From contig CM072158.1 of NCBI GenBank assembly GCA_036850595.1, positions 10,307,422 through 10,371,421 of the forward strand: a stretch of DNA of 64,000 bases. Reading direction: 5' to 3'. Positions 37,901-51,636 of the stretch are shown in pieces; positions within the stretch are counted from its first letter, which is position 1, and each line of letters begins with the position of its first letter. The translations under genes and the position numbers were made by a program. The notes under the pieces are model-generated. The model made no database searches. It was not told the origin of the DNA and saw only the letters and a program-made list of their open reading frames with translations. Source of the stretch: Rhyacichthys aspro (taxonomy: Eukaryota > Chordata > Actinopteri > Gobiiformes > Rhyacichthyidae).

Positions 37901-40900
37901 GTCCTCATCTGAATGCAGGAGGATAAACAAAAATTGAACGGCGTAGTGAAAAATAAATAAATCTTTCCATTCATGAAATTTCTAAAGCATTGACCTGAGG
38001 GGCATTGCAGCAAATGGCATGAATCGATAAATTTAGCCTTGGTTTCCCTGCAAAAAGATATGTAGCCGACACTTTTTCAGTCCCTCTGCAATCTTTCACA
38101 GAGCTCAACATGCGGCAGCCTGTTATGAGGTGCGAAAATCGAATTGCACCTCAAATCATTTTCTGTTCTCCAAGAGGCTCGGCTTGTGAGCGAGGACTGA
38201 GACAGCAGAAGAGAAAGAACAGAAACTGTGGTAAAATTGACATGGATTTAAAGCCATCAATTTAAAATGCTTTCTTGCTTAATTACAGCTTTTTTTAAAC
38301 TTTTGCTCTTCAAGTTGAATCATTTAGATGTTACATTGTTGTGCACAATATCAGTACAATTGAGGAGGAATGGACCAAGGCTTTTAAATCAGTCTAGCTC
38401 GTTGAAACCTTTTTTTCATTGTGCTTACTCTTTCAAGCCTAAATTATAATAAATGAAGAGCATGTGGTGCTGCAAAATGTTTCTGCGGTCTTCCAGTGAG
38501 TCACAGCATAAGAAAGAGAGCATTGAAATGTCTGATGTGCTGCGTTTGTCAGGTACAGCTGAGCGTGTAACAGATTTACAGCATTAGTCAGAGGCTAAAA
38601 CCCAGCCGTCTGTACCGAAGTGTAGATATATTTGAGTAGGTGGTGGTCTGGCTGAGGATGTGAGCGAGTGGGAGGGCTTCACATGCCGTCGCCATAGAGG
38701 TGCTCTTTTTTTTCTGTCGTAGTGAATGTGTGTGCTTGCTTTGTGTGGAGGCTTCAAACATTGTTCTACGTGTGAGTGGGAGCTAAAACTGGAGACACAG
38801 ACCAATATTTCTGACAAAACTATTTAGCATTCGCAACAGAACACCCACAGGTTCAGTTGAGACGTTTCTTGTCTCAGTTGACTTTTTACTGTGGGCATTG
38901 TGTTCTCCTAAAGCCAAACTGGGTCATTGATCAGTGGCTTTTGTTGGTGACAGAATAATGTTTTGCAATTTGTCATTATCTTTGAATTTGGTAAAAGGGT
39001 CAAATATCAAACTGATAAAGTTGAGATTCCAAAAGCCCAAGGTCCACTTCTCTTGGAAATCAGAATGTAGTACAAACATTAGATCAGTGTAAACTGTGCT
39101 TATGACGAGTTGCTACAGAATGTGATTACACAGACACGGCAATTTTCTTACAAAGCCCGGCTCCTATAAACACATTTTAAAGGTTTTATGGTAAATAAAA
39201 CAAAACAGTGACTCACATGATAATGACAACATTATTTTTACACATTAGATATAGCCACAAGAATAAGCTTATCTTTTATTAGCTTTGTGACTCTGAAACT
39301 TGAAATTGGCTGTCAAAAATGTTTTACCACTTAGCTATGTATTAGACCTATTTACTCTAAACTACTTCAAAATATTGTAAGAGAAAAACCCTTCTATATA
39401 TGTTGTTATATTAAAAGAATAACTGCAGGGTGACCTTTGACCCTCCATTATTCTGGCCTAGATTGAGGCTGGATGGAAATTCTCAAGAACATCTGGCACT
39501 TGTAAGCTTTTGTTCTTCTGAAAATGACAAGTATGATATATCAGCTGTATTATATAAGAATGGCCTGTGTTTAGCTACAAAGGAGCCACAGCTGTTTACA
39601 AAGCTCACAGAAGTGGAGAGTGCACACACACTCAAACTCACATAGGGGCAGATCACAGGAGGTAATCTATGCTCAGATGTGAGACAGAAGACTGACCTTT
39701 ACCAGTTTTGCGGTGACTCACCTCCACTCTGCTCGTGTATACGCAGGTGTGGAGTCAGTGCACGGGCGCGCGTTTGTCTGAATGTCAGTGAATAAAACAA
39801 TACAACCGGTGGGAATGCTGAGCTTTTAAAACACAAAACTGCTGACATTTACTGCATTTTATTCTTGAGGAAAACAAACCCACTGGCTATTAGCTTTCAC
39901 CTTCTGATAAAAAGCTGTTCGATGTTTAGTCAGCCATGGTAGAAAAGGCCAAAAAAGTGTGTAGAAATCTGCTTTGTATTCAAAAGAAGCTGTTTGAATT
40001 GGAGTAAAGTTCCCTTAAAAGGGTTTTGTCAAACAAATGCAGCTTTTCAAATCAAAGCAACCTTGGGTACTTCTGAACATAATTACCAAAAACAACCTAT
40101 GTTTTCCCTCTTTGTCGCAGCCGCACACGTCCATATTGATGCATTAGTCATACTCTAATCTAACTTCCATTATTGCTTCCTTTCTCGTTGTTAGTGGCTG
40201 TGGTTAAAAACTGCAGGGGACGGATGCTGTGACAGAAAAATAGCATTTTTCACTCCCTATTTTGATTACATCCTAAACAACACTAAGTAGTTTCTCTTTG
40301 CCCCGACCAGAGCAAATGACACCCCTTAAAAATATCATTAGTTTTGCTTATTCATGAGCGTCTGGCTACAGCAGCCTGCCACAGTGAGTCACATATGAAT
40401 AATGTAAAATTTGCCACAACAACTTGTTTTTGACATGTTTTTTGATTGAGGTAGCACACAGATATTTATATTGCTCACCACCTAATGTGACCCACTGAAA
40501 CAGACAGAAAGACTCATATACTGAACAAATACTGAGGCAAGTTTGGTGGGTTTCCTTTAGTGGGCAAAAACATGTTTTTCTTCTCTTGTAAACTTCTCTA
40601 AGTGACTGATGTTGTGCACACACATTCTAATTAGCAGGATAAATGTGGACATTGACTGACTGACTTTTCAATGCGCTTCAACTTGTCAGCGCTCTCATTT
40701 TTCTAACGCCCCGTTTCTCTGCCCGTTCCTCCTTCTCGCCCCCTACTCTCCGGTGACTGACAGGAGTATCAGGAGTCCACCCACCTGGAGCAGTTTGTGA
40801 CCCGCTTCCTGCTTAAAGAGACCACCAATCAGCTTCACTCGCTGCAAAGTTCGCTGGAGTGCGCCATGGAAACCACAGCCGAACAGACTCGCCAGGAGAA

Positions 40901-43900
40901 GTAAGAGCAGCATACACTTTTGTTCCTTACAGAGTATTGGAAGATGGCATTATAATTATAACTGTAGTAGCTCACTGTTGTCAGTTTACAGCCCACATTG
41001 TCCGTTAATTTTTTCCACGGGGCAATACACGCTGCTGTAATCTGTAACATATCTACAACAATGTCTCTCTCAACATGAAATCTCCTATTTTATGCTGAAA
41101 CCCAGCTATAACACAAGTTGCTAGTCTGTAACATATGCAAAAGTTGTATTTTAACTAGCATTTGTAAAACTCTTGAGCAGCTTAGACACTATTTGAGAAA
41201 AAAAAAGCATTTTAGCTAAATTTTTTGGCTTAATCTTGTTTCGAATGCTTCTGCCTACACATATAAGCTCTCGGTAATGGCCCCTCTGAGTTTTAAACCG
41301 TGGGCACAAAAGCGTGTGTTCAATATGATCAGGATGCATTCAGGGATCCCATGGCCGCTCGAGCGCTCGGCTCATTAGTGATGGTGACTCATCTAATTAT
41401 TTTTGCTAAGTTCACTCCTTTTCAAAACCAGTTTTTCTAATGTTTATGTGGAGTGTGTGTGAACATGTTAAGGTTCTTCCCACAGTAATGTGGCTTAATT
41501 GCAGAGCAGGTGATGACGTGCGTTCTTTCTGGTGCTTTCAGACTTCTTCAGCCTATTTTGACAAAGCTTTGTAGAACAGTTTGCTTATACGTAAACAGGG
41601 AAATTTGTAGTGCAGTGACATTTTATTTCTTTTGCTCATGAGCTAAACAACAGCTTAGGACTGATTAAGTGCTCTGTTTTTAAGGTCCTCATATGCTCTT
41701 TGCACAACAACATAATTCACACATTCTTTAGCATGCATCATATCATTCTGCATTTATTATAAAGTCATTCATTTTCCATCACTTTTACTTTTACAGGTTG
41801 CTTTCTATTTGCAGCTAATGTTTGTTTTTTTCCCCCTTTTAGCCTACATAATGACATTCGTTTTTTAGTGCACTGGAAGTTTCCTATAACAATAGGAGGT
41901 CCATAAAGTTTCCCTTTCGTCACCTTTGTTCCTTTCTTGACTGATACACAGTGGCAGAAAAATGGGCTTAAATAATTCATCTGTTCTTTTCTCTCTTCCT
42001 GTTTCTCTATTTTCCCACTCTTGTCTTTGCAAAGTGCCACTGTCCCTTGCTCCCATTGCATCTTTTCCTCCATCATCGGGTTTTGAGAAACAACACTTGA
42101 CAATGTCCCCCGTGTATCTGAATGCAATCTCTCCAAAACACCACCTTTTCTCCGGTGGCTTGTGAATAGCTTTCTCTGGTCAGTTTTCCCTCGTGTGTGA
42201 TATTTATGGCAACTGGGAGGCGTGTATATTCATTGTCCTTTTGGCTGCTGCTGAACAGGGATGGCTGATCATCTGTCACTGATCGCAGCCCGTTTCAGAA
42301 AATAGGCCCTGAATATGAGTCAGAGCCGACCAAAAGGGAGGCTACAACTTCCTCCTCCAGGCTTCAAGTGTAGCGACAGATTGGACACAGCTAGTGAATT
42401 AATTATAATGTGCTCCCAGATGTGGAAAGCAGCATTTAATTCCTTCAATTCAGAACAATTTAGATACTAAATGGCAAACTGACTCTGTAGTCTCAAGATT
42501 TTTATATATGTTGGACTAAATGGCCATTGTCCAGGCTGGATGCCACCAAAGCTGCTGGGATATGCTCCAGTCACTCATGAACACTAATGGGACTAAGTTA
42601 AAGAAGATGGATCAATTAATCTTCATTACTTTGTTTTACACTGTCAGGCCTATTTAGTTTTATTCTCTGGGTACATTTCTCATCATTTTAGGGTAATTGG
42701 AACACAGCTCTCCAGTAATATAGTCACACATGTAATGTAGTGTATACATTACAGAAACAAATAATATACCTTACTGTGCCGGCAAGTACAGTTTTTGGAC
42801 TTGTGCAACTATATTGCTTGCATGAATTAGGCAAATTTATGAATATTGTTATAAAGTGCCAACAAGACACAAGATATATTTTCAAATGTATAGCTCCAAA
42901 GAGCAGAAATGTTTTTTTTCACACAAAAAATGTCACTGTGACCCTTAGGAAATGTTCACAACCTAATGCTTGACAGTGAAAACCTTTTAGAATAGTGTCA
43001 AAACAGTTAATCTTTAAATAACAGATGTCTGTCTTTTCACCTATAAATGTCTTCACAAATGTTTATATTATGGATATAAATATAAATAATATACAAACAT
43101 GTATAAATGGTAAGGTGCTATGGTTTTGTGCTGCCAGAGGCACATTATAACATAACATAACCATAACCAACACAACAATAGTGAAGAAATACAGTACAGT
43201 ACCTGCAGTGTTTTCATTGGATAATTTAAATATGCACATAATAGATTACAGTAAATAGAGATTAAAGAAATAATATTCTAAAATTATTATTATTAACTAT
43301 TGCACTATTGCTTGAGCTATTACTATGTGTTCACCTGAAAACTCTGAAAACCCCCAGAGGTCTCCTCAAAACCCAGGACATAGCGAACTGACAGCGGCAG
43401 GATACGTCTGACGTGATGTCACCCTCAGGTGTTAGTACCTCGTTGTGGCATTAGCATCACTGTCAGAGCTACACCACAAAATATGAGACAAGACCGCTTT
43501 AGTTTGACTAAATGTATTCATCTGTGTGCGTCACTCACCTCTGTGCCCTTCCACATTTCAGCTGAAATCTAAAATAGTGCTGCTCACAATGTTTCTGAAT
43601 CTTCAAGTTCTCAATGAAGCTGACAGATGTGTCCTAGTCCCAGTCTGTGTTTACTTGTAAAGCCACTGGACCAAATCCAAGCAGAGAGTCCATTTTAAAA
43701 GGGTCCAGCTGATGTTCACTGTTATATATTTTTTAATAGACAAGCTGTGCGAGCCTTAAAGTGACATTCAGAAGCGGCAGCTAAATGAACAAGACAAATG
43801 GCCTTGGAGTGAAATACTGTGTTGTCTGTTTGTGTGAAGACAGGGCCCATTGAAACCAGAGGCGTTGTCCATCCAGTGGTCAGGCCGTCGGTCTAATCGG

Positions 43901-46900
43901 AGGCTTCAGCGGAACAGCAGCCTGTCGCCAAACAACCCACTCCTCAGTTTCATTAATTCTGGTGAGCATTTATGTTTTACTGTGTTAGGTGCTCACACAC
44001 AGCATTAAATACCATCTATGTAGAGCGTAAACACCTGCACTCCAATCCTGAAAGACTCTTGTCAGTTCATTTAATATGAGCATCGCCCCATCAGACATGC
44101 TCCAATTAAAACAACACATGGCTAATACAGTATGTATAATGTGGTGTAGCATTAAACTCTATTTACATAACTAGTAAGATAGACAACATTGCCAAGCGGT
44201 ATTATTTCAACCTGAATGTGTATCTAAAGCACTACACTAAACAGTCCATATTTCTCATGTTGTTTTATATGTGTTGGTTGTGTTGGTTGTGTTGGTTGTG
44301 CTGGTTGTGTTGGTTGTGTTGGTTGTGTTGGTTGTGCTGGTTGTGTTGGTTGTGTTGGTTGTGCTGGTTGTGCTGGTTGTGTTGGTTGTGTTGGTTGTGT
44401 TGGTTGTGCTGGTTGTGTTGGTTGTGTTGGTTGTGTTGGTTGTGTTGGTTGTGTTGGTTGTGTTGGTTGTGTTGGTTGTGTTGGTTGTGTTGGTTGTGCT
44501 GGTTGTGTTGGTTGTGTTGGTTGTGCTGGTTGTGTTGGTTGTGTTGGTTGTGTTGGTTGTGTTGGTTGTGTTGGTTGTGTTGGTTGTGTTGGTTGTGTTG
44601 GTTGTGTTGGTTGTGTTGGTTGTGCTGGTTGTGTTGGTTGTGTTGGTTGTGTTGGTTGTGTTGGTTGTGCTGGTTGTGTTGGTGCACCCTGCTGTCTTTT
44701 CGTGGGAAGCTGCTAAAGAGGAGTGTCTGTTGGTGTGAAAGAGAGGCTCTGGCACCGGAGACAGGAGTGTCCTCAGGTGTTCCCTTGGGTTACTTCAGGT
44801 TCAATTATATTGTTGCTCAGTACCAGACCTTATTCCACCCCTGCTTTGGTTTAGACCCCTGTTGCTCTCTTTTGAACTCGCCTGCATTCACACTTAGAAC
44901 CAAAGCCTCCAAAACACAGCGCCCGGATAAACAATGCACAACAAAAGCAGGAAAATGGTGATCTGATCTTTTGACATTTTAATATTCCTTGGTTTTTTAG
45001 GCTTTTTTTACTCAAACAACACGTAGCCAATGTCCTAACAGTCATGCGATGTGTAACGTAATTGCTGAGTCAGTAAAGATTAAATAACTGTTATAAAAAT
45101 TGACTTCACACATTCTCCAGGTTTTAGCTGGAAACCAAACTTTTCCATTTCCAAATCATTTTTTTATTGGTGGGTTTAATGGAGCTGGGATATTATAAGC
45201 TATGTACTTAATTACCCAATAAATCTGCCTGTGTTGGAGACCATAAAAGAGCATTATACTCTAGCTTAGAAGATAATGCCTTACCCATTCCACTAGCTAC
45301 TTTCTCATTTCTACATTTAAAACTGTGGCTTGAAGCTGCAGTTCAGTGTAGTGTTACTTGTTACTAAGGCACTAGGGGTCACAGCATGGGTCAAAGAAAG
45401 TAGATTGTCTCATTTCACCAACTTGTCTTTTTGGCATATTTGTTAGTTTTGTGTTGTGTGTGTTTTTTGTACCAGCACCAGTTGCTAGGAGATGGATGAC
45501 CCACCTGAAGTGCCTCTATCATTTTCGATTAGGCGTCTCAGAGCTTTCCCATTGATTGGCATGGCTCTGTGCTGCATGAGATGAAAGGGGTCGTTAAAGG
45601 GAGTTATTTTGGTTACATCAACACAGTATAGACTCCAATAGCAATCAATGAAGCGAAAATGTGTTTAAAATACAGTCAGTGCATGTGGAACCTTTCATCC
45701 CCGTTGTCTTTGTTCCCTCCTCTTTTTATGTGGACGTATCTCACTCTGTCTGTAGGTGTTTATGACGAAGACAGTCAGTGGATGATCCAGGTCAACAGAC
45801 TGCAGAAGCTCATCGACCGCTTGGAGAAAAAGGTGAGCTTGGCTGCGTTCACACAACACAGAATTTGACTATGATCAGTGTGAGCCAATCAAAAGTGTTG
45901 CTCCATGACTATCTACATTTAGTATTTATTGGAAAAATATTAAAATCCTGGTCCAAAATGAAGTTATGTGAGTAAATTAGATCTATGTCCTTTTGATGCC
46001 AGTGTGAACAGTGTGTCTTTTTTCCTACTCGGCTGTATAACAAGCTCTCAGTTTTTTATGTTTTTTTCTGTCTGTCTCCTATCGCCATCTGCTCTTTACA
46101 TACTCTCAAATTACAAATTATAGCAAATTGGATGCAACACAACATCAACAAATCACTTCAGCCTAATTGCACCTGCCCACGTCCAACACAAGCACATATG
46201 TGCACGGGAAATATCAGCTGCTCAAATACTATACAAGCTCTATTCGTTTGCCAAAGCATTGCACATTACTAAATGAAATAGAGAGTGGTCCTCATTAACC
46301 TACATGAACAATATTAACCTGCACAGTGAACTGTAAAGAGCAGCAACATCAAATCATTTCATTTGCCTCATTTGATTTGAGCAGCATCCCATAAAACATG
46401 CTCCGTTTAAAGACAGAGGGGTTAATCCACATAATGTTTTCAAAGCGTATGACAGATAGTGTATCAGAGTCATTATTGCTTTATCATATTTCTGTTGTCA
46501 ACTGTTAATGTTATGTTAAGATAATGATAAATAAAGATGTCATTTAGCCACCACCCTCTTTAGATCAACAAAGAAATGCCATACACTGAGTAAATATTTT
46601 GTGGTACACCACTTGCCACTGATTTGGAGAAGAGTATGTGACAGATTTTCCTATTTGCAAAAATAAGTATTACACTGGAAAATCATGGAGAAAGGAATTT
46701 GATTGTTTTTGACATTTCACAATTTTTCAGTTTTAACATTTCTCAACCTTAGAAACCTTGAAACTGCAGTGTTCAGTATTACACACATTCTTTGCTATTG
46801 AGTCTCTGAACAGTAGAGAGCATTTTGGAATAAGTATTTAGTGCCTCATGCTCATAGGTAAGTTATTGTACACCACAAATGTGTTTTCTGTTAAATATCT

Positions 46901-49900
46901 TTCTCACTTAATACTGTCTGGTCTATGAGTCAAGAACTGTTAAAGTACCAATGTACTATTTAATTGTACTAACAAACGCAAGCTGAATCTTACGTCGTCT
47001 TTATCTATGGGAAGTGGTGGTTTTCAGTCCTACAGTTCTGTGCCTGTGTGTTAATCACTCACATTTCAACAAACTGTTAATTCTCTGTTCACAATCTGTT
47101 TTTTCATGGTGTTGTGCAGGACATTCGCCTGGAACCGGTGGAAGAGGAGGTCTTAGACAGTGCCAGTAAATCGGTGCGTTTCTACTACTTTTCATCTTGT
47201 TTGTTTCTGCTTTACGTGAGGTGACCACGTTTTGTCACTGTGTCCTTACACAGCATAGTATTACAAAAAAAGGCTGCACATACAAGGTGCTCATTGGTTG
47301 CCATAGCAACAGCAAGGCTCAAACTTCCCAGTTTTTTTTATTCTGTTGCTTTTGTGTCTTCACATTTAATCTGTATGTTATATAAAACACAGTGATTGAC
47401 AAGGTGTGAGACCAAATACAAAATAATTGTTAGAGAGACACAGCCAAACATTCCCATAGTTTTGACTGTTTTGTTTTCAAGTCTTATAACTTAAAAATAC
47501 TATGAGATATATCAAATATTAAACTAGAGGAGGGTTAGCCCATGGGTTTGTACCAGCATGTATCTCATAACAGGAATAAACGAGGGAAACCATGCATGTG
47601 AATGTTACATGGACAGTGTCATGTCTCATCGCTGCTTGAATAAAGATGAGGCACTGTGTGTGAATTAATCAATGTGTAATTGACTTGATGCCTTGTGTCT
47701 CAGAGAATAAAGGCAGAGCTGAGAGAAAACCCAGAATGACCCGTGCCATGGGACACAACCGTGTGATTCTGTGACAGTGTGTCCCCAAGCTGGTGCACAC
47801 AGGGGAGGGGAGCGTCTTCATCCCAAATTAGCCTCTGATTGAGAGTCCTAGAGCGTCTCATCAGCCACAAACACATCATTAACACACACGGCCTTCTACC
47901 TTTGGCCCATGGGCAGAACGTTCACCTCCTGTTTGCATCAGCATGCTCAACCACCCACTTGTCACAAATCCTCATCTGCCACAGCCATTATCTGCCATAG
48001 TGTTGTTGTTTGTTATTATCTTTGTACGAGAGGCTTTATAGAGATGTAAATTCAGCATATTTCAATCAAAAGCCACAGAGTTTGGTTAATGTATGACCCA
48101 GTGATATCATAAGAATTAAAGGATGTATTTATGCTTTTATGTGACTGACCAGGAGCAAATTTTGACTTTAGGCTCATGTGTGTTGTTTATATGTGTGTCT
48201 AGCACATCCTAATTGTCCAGAGGCAGCTGTCAGTGTTGGAGGAAGAGCTGGAGGAGTTTCGTTTGGCCCTGAGACAGTACATGGACTGTGCCTGTGCTCA
48301 GACTGGATGTTTACAGTCAGTCAACAATCTCTTCACGTTTTAATGACAAACATTTAAACACTACTGTATCTATGATTATTGTAAGAAATGTAGGTGTTAA
48401 GACGCAAGGTTATGTTTGCACTAAATATGTTACTTACTGTATATAAGGTATAGTTAGTTATAAAATATTCCCAGCAACGCTAATGATTTACACTGTTGAC
48501 ATACACAGAGGGGAATGCCAGAACATTCACACTGTTCACACTTGAGGCTGACAGCCTGTTGGGGGCAGTAATATGAATATAAAGTGTTAAAAATGTCAAA
48601 GTCAACTTGATATAGGTCTCTTTATTGTAATTTCAGACAGACTTTCCTCCAGAAATAATACTTTCAGCATATTGCTTTAATATCTAATGTATTTTATCAA
48701 TGCACTTTTGTATAACCATCAGTGTTCTGTGCATTTTGTAACTCATTGTGACTTTGCAGCTTCACTGGGGTCGGCTCTGTAGGTCAAACTGAATCACTTC
48801 CACATGAGCTGTAAAATCCTTTCTCAAACACAAACATAACTTGACATGATCATGTTTGACATAGCCTTTCATTTTTTTATTTCTAATGGCTTATTTAAGA
48901 GATTATTCTTGTCTACACAGAGACATTCAGAGTGTGAGGGGCATGATTTAGCAGACTAATTAATAACTTACTCTCTCTTGTTTTGCATTTGGCAGCATCA
49001 CAGTTCAGCGACTGGCAAATGAATCACGCTTCATTCTCTATGAGTTTTGGGAGCACAGCAACGTGTGGAAGAAGTAAGTATTTATTCGTCCCCATTTGCA
49101 CCAACTCTAATGTGCTGTGGTTTGTTTACTGTTTCAAACTGTTTTCATCCTAAGTTTCAAATTACCAGGAAAAGGTCATACAGATGCTGTATAAAAGTCG
49201 ACACATTGAAAATGTCACTGCCATCAAGTACATCAGTGTCAAAGATTTAACATCACTGATTGCACTGTAAACAACAGAAACAGCAAAAGTATTCCTGTTT
49301 GGGACTTTAATCCGTCATAATTTATTTAAATTTAACTTTAGTATAGTTTTTTATTGTAGTGCCATTAGCTGCACAGCTGCAACGTATTATTTGAAATATT
49401 TTGCTGCTAAAAAAACGCCAACTAAATGTCACTTTATATGTTAGTTGGGGTATAATTGCAAGGATTCTTTGTTGCACTGAAAAAGTGAACTGGGAAAAAA
49501 AACTGCCAGATTAACAAAAAATACCCGTACTTCATGCTGTATACACTTAATTTCATCTAAAGTTGACAGATGTCAGTAATAGATCAATAGAGCTTTAGAG
49601 CATGTTCATGTAAAAATAATGTGATAATATCCAACATAAAATAGCAAATGCTGAAGGTAAAGCTCCCCATATTTTGTGTTCAGCCACCTGCAGACCAACT
49701 ACAGTAAAAGCTTCCAGAGGGCCAACGTGGACTTCCTCGAGACTCCTGAGTCCCTCACCACGATGCTCGTCCCTGGTAAGAACATTAATCACATCAAAAA
49801 TTAATCAAAATTAAACACATCAATCTTATTTGACCAAGCACTTGGCCTCAAATGATTCTGTCTACAATTTAAAAAGACTTTAAAGAGCCGTCTGATTTAA

Positions 49901-50348
49901 GCGAAAGTATTTCTGTTTCTTTTATATTGTATCATTATGAGACTAACACTTCTCATAGCCCTCATTAGTTTCATATTTTCATGATATTCTATAAAACTAA
50001 TTGCAATAAAAATACACCCCACTGTTTCACAATGCCATCATCATTATGTCTTCCTTTCATGCAATGAATGGGTCTTAATTGCATTTTGTAAGTGTTATTC
50101 ACTTGTAGGCCCTGTTGGCTAATAAGTTTTGGGCAGCTGCAGAGAGGCACTGAACTGGCCAGTTTAGTTTCAGCAGCTATTCAAGTAATAAGATGCACTA
50201 TTTAGCCTTATTGATTACACCATGAGCAGATATTAATTTGTGTAGGTAAGACTTTGGTGTTTTAAAGGCAGTATTTTCATGAAATCTTCTTGTAAATCTT
50301 TTGTTCCTCTTGTCCACAGCCTCATGGTGGGTCCTCAACAACAACTGA
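31951..50348 (+). CDS. necab1: N-terminal EF-hand calcium-binding protein 1
   Basis: Thirteen coding exons are seen: 31951-32037, 33702-33726, 34892-35000, 35833-35858, 36042-36139, 40764-40900, 43840-43961, 45756-45832, 47120-47173, 48203-48315, 48996-49073, 49684-49775 and 50320-50348 (TGA). They encode 348 residues with consistent phases. EF-hand 1 (about residues 30-52) has an intact loop, DKNDDGKLSFDE. EF-hand 2 (DTHNTDNVDTDE) is degenerate. A NECAB homogeneous region follows (LEQFVTRFLLKETTNQLHSL), then a coiled coil (INRLQKLIDRLEKK equivalent at 45780-45832). The C-terminal ABM (antibiotic biosynthesis monooxygenase-like) domain contains RFILYEFWEHSNVWK and ends ASWWVLNNN. Known role: neuronal cytoplasmic Ca2+-binding protein of synaptic and spinal circuits. 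The acceptor at 43840 was chosen over one 4 nt downstream because the latter gives an immediate stop. AATAAA lies at 50425-50430. Confidence 0.95.
36140..40763 (+). other. necab1: necab1 intron 5
   Basis: This is the largest necab1 intron (4.6 kb), AT-rich and without recognisable exons. It contains an (ATC)n microsatellite at 36502-36534. Short open frames on both strands appear fortuitous. Confidence 0.5.
36502..36534 (+). repeat. (ATC)n microsatellite
   Basis: About ten consecutive ATC/CAT trinucleotides with one CAC interruption lie in necab1 intron 5. Confidence 0.9.
42520..42625 (+). repeat. degraded copy of a teleost dispersed repeat
   Basis: TGGGATATGCTCCAGTCACT, then GACTAAGTTAAAGAAGATGG, resembles the complementary end of the dispersed fish repeat at 18434-18583. 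The consensus in that end reads roughly 'gggataggctccagc ... ggataagcggt ... aagatggatgga'. It lies in necab1 intron 6 and is heavily mutated. Confidence 0.5.
44270..44684 (+). repeat. 9-bp minisatellite (TGTGTTGGT)n in necab1 intron 7
   Basis: About 46 tandem copies of TGTGTTGGT are present, nine of them carrying the single variant TGTGCTGGT. Phase is kept throughout and no indels are seen. The plus strand is almost free of A and C. Because the unit is a multiple of three and contains no stop, several frames stay open (for example Leu-Cys-Trp repeats), which explains long but meaningless ORFs here. It lies between necab1 exons 43840-43961 and 45756-45832 on the sense strand. Confidence 0.97.
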
Positions 50349-50430
50349 AGGAGGATTAGCAGCGGGACTCTCAGAGAGACGCACACACACTAACGACACT
50401 TGTGAAGTCATGGTGTTTAGTATCAATAAA

Positions 50431-51636
50431 AAGACCTCCATGTTTCTTCATAGTTTGATGGTTAGTTCAAGTAGACCGTGTGTGTGTTTGTTTTAAAATC
50501 GTAGAGGACTTGTTGTGACGTCCTAAAAGCAATGGTGTCATCAGACTGAGACCACTCTGGTGACAGAACATCATCACTGTGTTTGACGTGTCATCATCTG
50601 CAGCCCAGGGTCGTTCACAGGAGCGAGGTGTGTGTGGGGGGAGCGGGGGGAGTGCAGTAAATGAAGCTGTGTGTGTAAGAGAGAGCGTGAAAGAGAAGGA
50701 GTATGGAAAATGAAATTGTTTCAATTGTAGCAGCTCCAGGGAGCTCATTAAAACATTATTCTGTCGTTGTATTTAAGTGATAAATTAGGATTAAATAAAG
50801 ACTATTTATTGTTGTCTATAACGGTTGTTTTAATTAAGGTCCCGATATTTTTAAGGGAATTGTGATTTCTTTTTGATGTATTTCATAGAGTCATAGGAGT
50901 GTATGCACAGGATATTGTCAAGCGTTTAACCACAGTAAATGTCGCCACCTGGTGGTAAAACACATGCAGCTAGAAAGGTGCATTGAGCGGAAAATGTAGT
51001 TCACCTAAAGCCATACACAAAATCAAAACTAGACCAGGATCTTAGAAGTTCATACATTTGTAAATATCTGTTCCCTGTACCTGAGAATGAGGCATACTAG
51101 TTATGTATCCTGTTGCAGAAAAGATTGTGTTTCAAAATTACAATAAATGAGGAACCTCAGTGGCTCTCTATGTATGTACTCTGAAAAATGGACATTTTAA
51201 AATTGAAAAATGTTTGATCAAACAATCCAAAAAGGTACTATTATTTATTACAAATCCTTATCAGAAGATTGTTGGGAGGTTTTGAAAAGATGAATATGGA
51301 TGACCACATATTTTCATATTCCATATTCATATGTTCAATATCTAAACAGCTTTAGGACAAACTGACAGAGGAGGTTCAGACGGTGCCTCAGGCGCTCAGT
51401 GTCCTCCACTGCTGTTTTTAATGATGATGTTACCAAATAAAATTAAGGAAAAAAAAAAAACACAAGCCACAATTTTTTCCTTTGGCTTCTGCAAAATACA
51501 TTTAATGACTTTAATAACTCTCTGATGTCACGTTTTTGCTTCAGACACCACATACTGTCTGCAGTCTTTTGTGCTTATGATTTATGCGTATTTGTTCTGA
51601 AGAGACATGAGACTCAAATCTGAACATTTTTTTCAT
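50431..51636. other. spacer between convergent necab1 and pip4p2 ends
   Basis: About 1.2 kb lies between the two polyadenylation signals, with no exon or recognised transposon. A purine/GT-rich stretch at 50625-50700 and a CTCF-like motif are the only features seen. Confidence 0.45.
50942..50955 (-). promoter_or_regulatory. CTCF-like motif between convergent genes
   Basis: The complement reads CCACCAGGTGGCGA and matches the CTCF core CCASYAGRKGGCRS at 13 of 14 positions. It lies between the 3' ends of necab1 (50430) and pip4p2 (51637). Occupancy is not known. Confidence 0.35.

Noticed and set aside
43841..43843. Alternative CAG acceptor for necab1 exon 7
   Set aside because: Using it gives the frame AAG GCC CAT TGA, an immediate stop. 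The AAG acceptor 4 nt upstream restores the family sequence KQGPLKPE.
44218..44961. Long Leu-Cys-Trp repeat ORF and its counterparts in other frames
   Set aside because: These frames stay open only because the 9-bp minisatellite unit contains no stop; the array is intronic in necab1.
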